64,000 bases of DNA from Anopheles merus (taxonomy: Eukaryota; Arthropoda; Insecta; Diptera; Culicidae): positions 6,950,768 to 7,014,767 of the forward strand of contig NC_054083.1 of assembly GCF_017562075.2 (NCBI RefSeq). Direction: 5' to 3'. The notes below the pieces were generated by a model. The model worked only from the letters and a program-made list of their open reading frames with translations. It made no database searches and was not told the origin of the DNA. Position numbers and translations under genes: made by a program. Shown in pieces: positions 1 through 10,620 of the stretch (its first letter is position 1; the number at the start of each line of letters is the position of its first letter).

Positions 1-864
1 TTGGACAAATCCAGTCTATGTTGAGAAATTACGATTGGGTTATGGTGACATATTTAGTATGTATTACTATTTAAAAAACCGGAAAAATAATACAAAATGC
101 ACTAAAGAAGCATTTCGTTTGAATTTGATCACAGTTGACCCATGTGATTGATAAGAGTATTAGGATTTATGAGTTTCTCGTACTTGTTATGTTCCGTTAT
201 GTATCGCTTCCATCTGTATCACTCTCACTGTTTCTTTTAAGACACTCGAGCACCGATGCAAAGAGAATGCTTTTTTCGAAACTGTTAAAATACCAATTTG
301 ATGCACTTGATCTATTTAAAAAAATGCACGCACTGTCTAGGCCACTTGGCTCACGAAATTAGATCTGAGACGAGATGAGACGCTGCTTGCAATGACACGG
401 CAATTTAATCCACTGTTTGATTTTCTCATCAAATGTGAAACAATTCCAGTTTTATTCACTACTGGAGTCTCTTTAATTCATGAATCAAAACACTTTTTTG
501 AGGTCTTTGTTTTTCAAACTAGATTCACTTTTAAAAGTTAGAAAGAAGGTTAGAGTTGCTTAGAATTGGATTAAATAGACAAAATGAAACGTATGGAAGA
601 TAAGGCTTGTAAATCTGAAATTGTTATTTTTGTGTTGGATAGTTCTTGATCAGACATAGAAGTATATGCCAATTTGGCCAAAAGTACCCCTACAAATACC
701 GCTATTGCACTATTACTTAAAACACATATTACAATACTAGATAACTGGTAAGAAACATCAGGTTATATCTCTTGATGGAGCAATATTCCCTTGTGTTCTA
801 GACACGGAACCTCATTCCTGTTTTTAAATTGGTACTGATACACGTTTGTTCCGGCCCATTTCAG
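1..864. other. Intron of the predicted long isoform
   Basis: AT-rich non-coding sequence. I see no exon with both convincing splice sites and no transposon signature. Open frames here are short and of unbiased composition. Confidence 0.5.
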
Positions 865-951
865 TACCCTTGGTCTACGTCCAGTTACAATTCAAGCTCT
901 TCGTCGTATTCTGCATCATCTAGTCTGCCAAGCTCCTATCGGAGCTCAAGA
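865..951 (+). CDS. Fhos: Ser/Tyr-rich exon of the predicted long N-terminal isoform
   Basis: An 87-nt open segment sits between a strong acceptor (pyrimidine-rich, ending TTTCAG at 864) and a GTATGT donor at 952. It is in phase 0 at both ends and encodes 29 residues starting YPWSTSSYNSSSSSYS and ending YRSSR. The composition matches the start of the next exon (STSSYRPSLSSGSYRSPR), and the two join in phase 0 without a stop. No start codon in this exon is convincing, so the first exon of this isoform should lie before the window. Assignment to the formin gene is inference from strand, phase and position. Confidence 0.55.
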
Positions 952-1188
952 GTATGTATTGCTATTGCTCGTCCCTCCCCTTCCTGCTCAAATCTTGTGT
1001 TGATTGTTTAATTAAGCTTCCGAATGTGTTCTCTTGTTAATACAAATGTCCTGTTTTTTGTGTTTGATTTAAATTGATGCGAAAAAAATCAATGTTTCAC
1101 CCATTATCAATTCCCCAGTTCTTCCTTGTACTGTGTCTGCTGTTGTTTGACTACCCCTGTTTCAGACACAATCTACTGATGTGTCTGA

Positions 1189-1358
<170 letters not shown>

Positions 1359-2011
1359 CTTTGTAAGGAAATATTTGTTTAAGGAAGTTTCCATACAATT
1401 GATTCGTTATGTTCTCATATCATTGTTTCGTTGTGTTTGTAGTGACCATGTTTTACGTACAAGTGTGGATAAAATGGCGTTCAGCTGTCGTCACCGATAG
1501 TGCCGACGTATGGCTTTGCAACGCACGCAAGTACGCGATTTGTTGCGAACTGATTGACAGGTTGGCTTGCTTGGGATATTTACGTCGCTGTGTTTCCTTG
1601 CTATTTCTGTAGAAAAACGAGTCCCTTGTTACAAGTAGAAACAAGGTGCCAGAGCACGATGGGAAATTCAGTACGTAGTAATGTGAAATTGATGCCAACT
1701 GTTGGTAGACTAGGTGACGATTGGTTAACACGTTCAAACGCTTCATTCGTTTGAAATGCTAGAAGAGTGCATCGTCTACAAATCCATTTCGTCTGAGTTG
1801 AATGGAAAATGGTGACAAAAAAAAGAACAAATAAAAAAATGAACGGATAGAAGCATACGGTTGGCGCCAGGAATCAAAATTGTCTTGTTGGCATTGCAAT
1901 TACAGTTCTGAATTTAGCTCATGCAAAGGCACTTGCATCAAGACTCATGTTTAGGATTGATAGATGGTTTTTCTTTTATTCTAGTGCATCGTGCATGTGT
2001 AAGGAACCGTT

Positions 2012-2023
2012 GTGTAGGCATTT
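2012..2023. repeat. Left target-site duplication of the SINE
   Basis: GTGTAGGCATTT, repeated exactly at 2231-2242 on the other side of the SINE. Confidence 0.85.
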
Positions 2024-2230
2024 TATGAGCCGGTCTCGTAGTACAGTCGTCAACTCGTACGACTTAACAACATGCCCGTCATGGGTTCAAGCCCCAAATG
2101 GACCGTGCCGCCATACGTAGGACTGACTATCCTGCTATGGGGAGATCAATAAGTCACTGAAACCCAAACCCACAAGTAGTGTAGTACAGGCAGGCTTTGA
2201 CCGGCAACGGTTGTTGATCCAAAAGAAGAA
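2024..2230 (+). mobile_element. SINE200-like tRNA-derived retroposon
   Basis: A 207-bp insertion lies in the intron before the giant exon. It has a tRNA-like pol III head starting near GAGCCGGTCTCGTAGTACAG, a B-box GGGTTCAAGCC (about 2086-2096), a conserved body (CCATACGTAGGACTGACTAT) and an AAGAAGAAG-type tail. Identical 12-bp copies of GTGTAGGCATTT flank it at 2012-2023 and 2231-2242, the target-site duplication of a LINE-mobilised insertion. I recognise the body as the SINE200 family of Anopheles. The intact duplication suggests a fairly recent insertion. Confidence 0.88.
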
Positions 2231-2461
2231 GTGTAGGCATTTGAAGACCTATTTATCTGGCACTTGCCGGAATTCCGATTAATCAATGTGTATTTGTTTT
2301 TCTTCTAACATACATACAGTGATGGGTATTCAAAACTTGGGAAAAAGTAAATAAAATTAGCCTGCAATCCATCAATGCAGTTCAATTATTATTGTTCAAT
2401 TGAATTGTTTCATAGTGATCCAAACCAAACTGATATGTATTTTTTAAATTTCGTTCTTTAG

Positions 2462-5400
2462 TTCTCGACCGAACCTTCAACGACGTCCCGGTTCAGTTCG
2501 TTGAGTTCCACGAGCAGCTATCGTCCATCATTATCTTCCGGGAGCTATCGTTCTCCGCGATCTACGACCACAGCTCCAAGCTCAACCGTTTCCTCCTTTA
2601 TCAGTCGGTACTCGAGCCTAGCAGCCGACAAGGACAAGGAAAGGGAAAGAGACAAAGTGAAGGAAGAAGAACGACGAAAGGAGCGCGAATTGAGGGAGAG
2701 GGAACGGGAAAAAGAACGTGATCGTGAAAAGGAGCGTTTAATCGAAACATCTAAGAAGCTTGAAGCAGAAATAAAGGAAAGCAAACCCGCACCGTTGAAG
2801 AAGTCTTCCCTGATAGCGGCAAAGTACGGTTCAACCAAGGATGTAACAGCGACCGACGATTCATCCACGAAGAGTGGTACAACAAATAAAACTCAATCCG
2901 CTAAAGAGGTTGGTACAAAGCCAAAGAAAGAAAATGCACCTCCCGTAACGTTCACTACAAGGTATGGGCGGACCGGAGTCGCTCGGGAGCAGTCTCGTGA
3001 ACCTAGTCCAGCAACGAGAACGAGCTCTTCAACTTCAATCACTGCACGCACTAGGCATCGCGATCCAAGTCCCGTGGCAACAACTGTTACGGAGAAGGCA
3101 CGATCCCGAGATCCAAGTCCTGCCGTCGAGCCCAAACGTACCGGAGGATATGCATTAGCTATAGCCAGCAAACTGTCCGGCTCGAAACTTCCGCAGCAGA
3201 GTGCTCCCAATGAATATCGAAGGCAATCGAGTGGCACCGCCTTCGGGCAGAATAGGGCACGTTCTCGTGATCCGAGCCCAACGGTACGAACGAGAACCTC
3301 GCGTGAACCGAGTCCCATGGAGCAACGTCGGCTACAGCTAGCTAATAAAATGATCGCCACAGCTGCACGCTCTCGTGATCCAAGTCCTGCGCCAGTGCAG
3401 CAAATTAAACAATCGCTAGGTGGCAACAAACAGAACAATACCGTTGATCAAAAACAGCGATTTACGAGCTCGATCACTATCAAAACTGGGACAGGTGTAC
3501 GCTCGCGTGATCCTAGCCCGGCTGAAGCGAGAAAAATTCCAACGCTCAATAATAATGCAAGCAAAGTGCGCTCCCGAGACCCCAGTCCCGCTGACCCGAA
3601 AAGAACCACAGCGTCTTTGAGTGCACGAACATCCCGTAAAAATAATGAAACAGGTATAGCAAAGCCATCGACATTTGGCACTGGACGAAAAACGCGCGAT
3701 CCCAGCCCAGGAATTGTCAATAAGGTGCGTAGTCGAGATCCCAGTCCGGCAACGGTTCCACGTCGTACTTCACGAGAACCAAGTCCAGCGGAGTCTGTGC
3801 GCGAAAAGTATGGACTGGGAGGTTCGGGAGCGTACCGTCCATATGGACGATCGAACAGTGCACTCGGAGTAGGTAATCGATTTGGAGCCAGTGCTAGTCC
3901 CGTTCCTAAAAGTCCAATCGCAGACCTTGCATTATCGTACATGACATCTAGTGAGGCAATAGCATCTCGAACAAGTCGTCCTTCATCGAGGTTGCGTCTA
4001 AGCTCGCAATCTCGAGAACCTTCCCAATGCTCGTCACCGTTGACCGCAAGTCAGATCTTTTCACCGGAACCACGCACAGCATCAAACGATGAACAGAAAC
4101 GGGAAGGATCAAGTTCGTCGGAAACTACCACCACAAGCTCGTCGTCTGAAGAATCATCAGAGGAAACGGAAAGCAGTACTGAGCCAGAGCCAAAGATATT
4201 CATTGAAATAACGCTGGTAACGCGCGGTACATCTCCGACACCACCAGGTGCAACTCCGTTCATAAGAGCCCGCAGGGCAGAAATGTGTAAAACGATTGAA
4301 AAAACTATACAGAAGCAGCTGCTCCTAGTCGAAACGGCTGACAAGCAGATTCAGTCGGATCGAATGGACGATCCAACGAAATATTTGCGCTATGGGCAAC
4401 CTTCCACACGTAGCTGGTCACCGTTTATAGAGCCAAAGTATGCCTCATCCTCCCCGACACTTGGGTACACGCGTTATTCGAGTGCATCGTCCCGGTATAG
4501 CCGTGATAGTCCCAGTTTTAGCCGCGAAACAAGTGTTAGCTCATCGAAGAGTGACGTACCTGAAAAACGCGAGCTATCCACGCTAGCTGCTAGAGTGAAG
4601 GAGCTGAGTTTATCGAAATCCAATAGCTCTAAATCCACGGGCAGTCGATCGTCTACTGGAAGCGGTCCATCTGGAAAGCAGAAAACTCCTCCGAAACAGA
4701 AATCACCCGAAAAGCCTCCTCCTGCACCGGCCAAGGACAGTCCATCTCCTGTTAGATCGGTGGCTAACAAGGACTTCCGCAAGTCAGCACTTAACATGGG
4801 TCCAGCACCTGAACGACCCCGCAAATCGTCCACATCGTCAAGCAAATCGTCCAGCTCATCGGCATCCACGGCAACACCAGTTGCTGAAACGAATGGTTCA
4901 AGCAGTCGCATTCCTCACGTAAGGCAGCAAAATGGATCGAAGGTTGTTAAACGTTCCGATCGATCCTCATCCACCAGTTCGGAGGAGACGAGTAGTGGCA
5001 GTGGCTCCTCCGGAACAGATACCGATCGTGAACAGTCGATCACCCGAACAGCCCCGAACGAACAGGAAGATCTTAGTGCCGCGACGGACGCTTCGAACGC
5101 GAATAATGAGCTGCTATTGCGTGCCATTCAATTGGCAACGAATTTTGTAAACAATCAAAATCGCAGCGCGACTAGCTGGTATGATAACGCCAGCACAACG
5201 AGCATGTCTGAAAGTTTGGCAGCGGATCCGAATGGAAAATCAGGCTGGGAGGCAGGAACACATTACATGGAAAGTATAAAGGACGATTCCAGCAATGAGG
5301 AGGACGATGGCGATGAAGCTGACGAGAAACAGCAAAACAACGAAGGCTGTGAAGAAGATCAAAAGTCAAACTCAGGCTACCAACAAGCGATGTGGTGGAG

Positions 5401-6921
5401 GCGTTCGGGTAACTTTGAGCAAACGGCAACCGTACAGGATACGGTTCCGAGTGCTCGTAGCTTTACGTACCGGATCAGGCGCGTTGAGTCCGGTGAAAAG
5501 CCATGGTGGTTATCAGAGGATGACAACAAACCGGTTCCTGAACTGGAACCGGGTACGACGGGACGCTCCAGTACGGCTGGGCAGGATATGGCTGCTGGTA
5601 CGGAGATGACGACCGATGATGGGCGTACTACTGCAACGAGCATATTCGAGAGTCAAGCGTTGAGTCCCTTCCGGCCGATCAGGGTAACGCGAGTGGAGTC
5701 CGGCGAACGGGCATGGTGGATGAAGAGCACCGAGAACGTAGCCGCCAAATCATCCGGTGAGCGAAGCAAACAGCCCAGCAAAGAACAAACTCCAGAATCA
5801 GTCGGTGGGGGTAAAAAGAGTCCTGGTTATACGGTGTTTAAGCTCGAAGCAGAAGATGAAGCGTGGTGGGAACAGGCCATGGCTGATGTGTCGCGCAAGC
5901 AGACCTCTAGTAGCAGTCAAAGCAGCACATCTGCAAGTGAAGAGCCATCGAAGGAGCCTACCCCAGAACCGCGAAACCAAGGTATCACGCTTACTCGAGT
6001 CGTTTCGGGAGAGAAGGCCTGGTGGTTGTATAGCTCAGATAAGGTGAACGAGCAGGTGAACGCGGCTGTGACAGCAGACGTTGGTGAGAACGGTGTCGAT
6101 AGCAATGAGTCGATTCGTGAGTGCAGTCCGGTGAAAGCGAAACCATTCAAAATAACGCGTATCGAGTCGGGTGAGCAGCCCTGGTGGATGTTGGAAACCT
6201 CAGATGCACCCGTGTCACGTTCGGGATCAAAATCGAACGTAGTAAGCCGTTCCAATAGTTTCAATTCCAAAGCGAGTGGCAAGCAAACCAGTCCAACCAA
6301 GTACCGTATAACCCGCATCGAATCGGGAGAAAGGGCATGGTGGATGAGCAGTGAAAGCCCGGACGAGGGTGCTGGAAGTCCACGCAAGCTATCTTCCTTC
6401 GTGGAGCAGCACGGCGAAGAGGAAGCCGATCTTCAAAACGAAGACATTGAGGCGCAGGTGGAGCAAGAGCTGCAAAGCATCACCAGTTTTGTGGCCGGCT
6501 TGCCCAAATTCCCTACGGGCGATTACACAATCGAGCCGATGACTAGCGAAACGCCACCACTAGGCGATCGTGCTAGTCCGGAAGGAGAGGCTGGCGGTCG
6601 AGCTTCCCCGTACGATAACATTCCCTCGACGATGATCCCTCCAGTGCAAACGAGCGTCCAGACGCTTCCGATCGTAACGATGGACAGCGGCACGACTGTT
6701 GCGCCAGACGGTGGTGGTTTTAGCACACGGAAGGACACCCAGTCACCCGTGTTTATTTCGCGTCATACCAACATTGACGATCTGCTGGGTGGCTCTTGCC
6801 ATCCACTCAGTCCTATGATGGACAGGATGTTTATTATGGATGACCTGCAGGAGATCACTCCAAAAGACGTTCGAGTACACGACAGTACACCGCAGTTCAT
6901 CGATTACGCCGGACAGAAAAG
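2462..6921 (+). CDS. Fhos: Giant 4460-nt exon: disordered R[D/E]PSP and WW-repeat N-terminal region
   Basis: This is one uninterrupted coding exon of 1486 codons, bounded by an acceptor ending TTTAG (2461) and a GTAAGG donor (6922). The open frame extends through the acceptor, so it is an internal exon rather than an intronless gene. In order it encodes a Ser/Arg-rich start; a charged K/E/R segment (nt 2627-2790) likely to form a single helix; about twelve R[D/E]PSP repeats (nt 2990-4025); an acidic Ser/Thr/Glu stretch (nt 4110-4190) followed by a more ordered-looking patch starting IFIEITLVTRGTSPTPP; further Ser-rich linker; six repeats around an ESGE-x-x-WW core (nt 5470-6350); and a conserved-looking tail with HTNIDDLLGG and ending FIDYAGQK. 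No catalytic domain is visible. It ends in phase 2. Long Fhos isoforms with extended N-termini are known in Drosophila, which supports the assignment, but I cannot prove the splice to the formin core. A separate upstream gene is the alternative. Confidence 0.75.
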
Positions 6922-7128
6922 GTAAGGGATACCACGTTGGTCATTTCTTATTCGAACACGCATGAATCGCATCAGTCGCGTTTTTCAGTAGCACACTGTA
7001 CTACTGTTTTTAGAACAAAGACAAAGACGCATGATCGAAGAAATATATTCTCCACGCGATCGGGGTTTGTGTCTCGGCTACGATCGCAACTCACCACAAT
7101 TTCTCGTTTCTTCTTTCTTTTCTTGCAG

Positions 7129-7147
7129 GGAGCAAACGACGGGCGCG
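7129..7147 (+). CDS. Fhos: 19-nt phase-correcting microexon
   Basis: A long pyrimidine tract ending TTCTTTTCTTGCAG (7128) and a consensus GTAAGT donor (7148) frame only 19 nt. Entered in phase 2 from the giant exon it completes an Arg codon and encodes EQTTGA, leaving in phase 0. That is the phase required by exon 33197-33306. Both splice sites are stronger than expected by chance in adjacent positions. It could instead be entered from or joined to an exon I have not recognised. Confidence 0.55.
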
Positions 7148-10100
7148 GTAAGTCGGATTCATTTATTATCGTTTATTGACATAATGAGGCAAATATTTCT
7201 TCAAAGCATAAGATAAAGTCTTAGCCAAGCTGGTTAGATTTCCTCAAAAATTAAAAAATTTAACAGAAAATACGGCCTCATGTGAAGAGCAATATTCTAA
7301 TTTTGTGGCGAGTTCCCAATTGAAATTTTCGAGCACGAATAACCGGAAATTCAAGGAAAGTCCCTTAAACTTCCCTTAAACTTTAATTAATAACAATTTA
7401 AGGGAAATTCGAAAAAGTCCTTTCAAATCAACTGTGATGCGGGTTTTTCGTTGCTTTCTTAGAGATTCTCGCGGAAATGATGTTTCCTCTTGTTATAGTT
7501 GGTCATGTAGCCATTTTATGCTTCAATAATACCTAAATATTGTCACAAAAATTTAGCTTTTGTTTTTCATCAAAAACCAAGGCTATGAATGCAAACTGAG
7601 CTCGACGGCGATCAAATACAAATCCACAATTTCAGGCGTATCAAGAACTAATCGTGTAGATATGGAAAAAAAAAACAATTTCGAGCAAATGTCTCTTGGG
7701 TTTTGACAATTGTTTTACCAATTTTCGTTTTACCTGAATATCCGTCTAGTTTTATAAGCGAATCTTTAACTAATACTAATAGCTATAACTATATAGAACG
7801 TTACGAGTTTCAGCATATCTATGCCCTGCGGACGGTTTAAATTAGAAAAAAATACTTGTACAGATCTAACAGAAACATGAGACAGGCTCCCATACACTCG
7901 AACATATGGCGGAGCACTGCTCTGAATTTTCAAGCACACATAACACATTTTCTTGTGCTGTGATTTTCTCAGTACTTGGTTACCGTGGCTGTGTTTGCAT
8001 TTTACACGATGATTCAGATGCGCCGATGCAAAGACAGTCAGCCGCATCACAAACCTGTGAAATTTTCACGTGTTTCGTGGGCGATATCAAACTCATGCTA
8101 GTAAGAAATCTAACATTTTCATTCGTCTGTAGTATTTGGCACCAGTTTAAATAGGTAACCATTTCTGAGGGCAATGGATTTAGGTGAAATACCGTGCATC
8201 ATTTGAGCTGCTGGTAATTTGTTGCTCGTTCTGTACTCTATCATGTACTATTTTTGGATACATGCATTTTATGTCAGCTTGAATTATTTCCGTACACTAG
8301 TAATATGCATGATGTTTCAATTTTTTATCTGAAAACACACACATACATATCAAATGGTCTTGATGATCATAATGTTAGTATAGCGCTGTGGAAATCTCTC
8401 CCTATGACTTGATTCTGTTCCATGCAAGCGTTATGATAATGCTCTAAATTATAGTAGATAACCTAAAGTGTTTAATGGCGAATGAACAATAAATCTTAAA
8501 ATATAACTTAAGATAAGCTATTGGCTGGTTCGTTGTCCGTCCGGCTGCTTGACTAATATCCACACGCTATGACCGTTCAAAATTCGCTCTGAGGGGAAAC
8601 AGAGTCATGATTTAATCAACTTCTTGTTTTGACGTGAGAAGTTTAGAACCGCTCTTAGATGCGTAGCCAATCTGCGTATGTGATATCGTAAATAGGCATA
8701 TATATGTTGGTAAAGAAAGAAGTTTTATACTTTCTGATAATATATCCCTGGAAGCACAAAGCTTCATGTACTTGTATTCATTGGTGAAATTGCGTATGTC
8801 TTGATGGAGTTGATGGTTTTTGCATAGTATGATGTAATTTTATGACATGTATGCACTCTTTAATATTTGTTAAAAACGAGATTAGTTGCTGGCTAAATAA
8901 TGATAAACGTTAATCCAAGTTTATTGTTCTTCGTTCAATATACGTACCGAGCTGATATTAATGACCTAAATAACCATAAGAATTTGCTCCACGACACATC
9001 AAATTGTCGATATGCTCCCACGTTGCGCAAAACCCTTTTTGGGTGCTAACCATCAAATTTGCTCGTTTTAAAAATAGTCATTATTTCATCAGCAATGAGT
9101 AGATGCTTTCATCTGTCTGTAATGATAGCATCGGCTGACCAAACATATGGAAAAGACAGCGCATCTTGGTGTGCTTGGGTTCGTCCGCAAACATCAACAG
9201 TGCGTATGGTGCGTCAGACCGATATGACGCGTCCAGGAGAGTAAAACAAACCGCGAACTAACGAGAAACGGTCAATATTTGATCGCGCCTCCCCCAACCG
9301 TGCGCATCATACCAGCTACTAGCCCGTAGAGTGTGGGGGGGGGGGGTGAGACAGGAAACCGCACGCCTGGCGAATGATCATTTTCTTTGTTGGCCTTCGA
9401 AAGGCAACAATGTTTACACCCGGTAGCTGGTACCAGTTGGAAATCGGCAGGAAAGGCACAACTAAGCGAACGCATACTACTTGCTTTCAGTGCCAGCTGG
9501 AATTAGGTTGGGTGGAACTGACACATTACGTCCGGGGAGAATGTTTTTGAACTCACCTTCCATCTCTAGTTCTGTAAATCATTTATACAGACTACGGTGA
9601 ATTTAAAAAATGAGTGTAAGTTTACCTTTGAATGGACACTAACTGCATTTTTGAGAAATAGGCACATATAGTGTTTTATTGAAATAAATTCAAAATGTGC
9701 ATGCTTGCAACATTAAAAAACAAAATTTTGAAAGTAGAAGCAAAAACATTTTGTAAGAAAAATACATATTCACAGAATAGGGCACCGAAAGTGGACGGAC
9801 AAAAAACTGCATCCATCCACCCGACACTGCTGCCCTTGGTAATGCAATCCAGTGTGGAACCGTAGAAGCCATCGTGGCGAGCGAACCCACCCGGCGCACT
9901 TTATGATAGTGTGCGTGTTTGCCGTGCAAAACGGTGACACACACGACGCTCGCTTCTTGCTGAACCTACCGTCGAACAAGAGCACTCCCGGTGGAAAGAA
10001 GCATGTGTGTTAGAATCATTGCTCCGTCCCTTGAGGTGAAAAGAAATGGTGCACGCAACATACTGAAATCGGACAACTACACCGAAACGGGATGACCTAC

Positions 10101-10379
10101 ACAGGTGTGCGGTGTGGACTACCGTACGGAACAAGAAGCCGGTGACCGGCCGTTGCTACTCGGTCGGTGGGGTGGAGTGGAGGGAGAGGGGTGAGGGGAT
10201 CGGCGTGTAGCAAAACCCGTTTCAAGGCAAGCGGTCGTGCGCTTAGGTTGGTCGGCGTGCAAGAGAGCGAACATGGAATAATGGCCAGGCAGCCGAGCGA
10301 GAGAAGAGAACGCCGACCGTCTTGAATGCGTGGAGAGCGAAGCGTACGAGCTTTTTGGCCTTTCAACCGAACCGCTAAG
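7148..10379. other. Intron sequence after the microexon
   Basis: AT-rich, with frequent stops on both strands. I see no supported exon. It includes a 12-G homopolymer at 9335-9346. Nothing else stands out. Confidence 0.5.
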
Positions 10380-10620
10380 TCAGTCGCTGAAAGATCGTTG
10401 CCGCGGAAGCTTTGAGCCGATCGCAAGCCGGGGAACAACGTACGTTCGCGCGTGCGAGCCTAGATATTTCGGCTGTTTCGAGATCGACACTCGAGATTGA
10501 ATCGACGTTATCGCGCGTGACAGTGAAGGGAGAAGGGAGTAGTAGTAGTAGTAGTAGTAGTGCAACCACCAGTTGCCTACGCAGCGCAGAAGGGCAGCCT
10601 TTTTGGAAGGTACATGACAG
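10380..10620 (+). promoter_or_regulatory. Candidate internal promoter and 5' leader
   Basis: A GC-rich island rises out of AT-rich intron. A TCAGT motif at 10380-10384 matches the arthropod initiator, and the following 200 bp is CG-dinucleotide-rich with an (AGT)8 run at 10538-10561, typical of insect 5' UTR sequence. No TATA box is visible and the downstream element match is only partial. It could start a non-coding first exon that splices to a downstream Fhos exon. Confidence 0.3.

Noticed and set aside
2024..2110. Possible tRNA gene (good B-box)
   Set aside because: No cloverleaf or anticodon arm; it is the head of a SINE with target-site duplication.
2893..6738. Antisense and alternate-frame open frames over the giant exon
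   Set aside because: Shadows of a repetitive GC-ending coding frame; the LGSR repeats are the reverse complement of the RDPSP codons.
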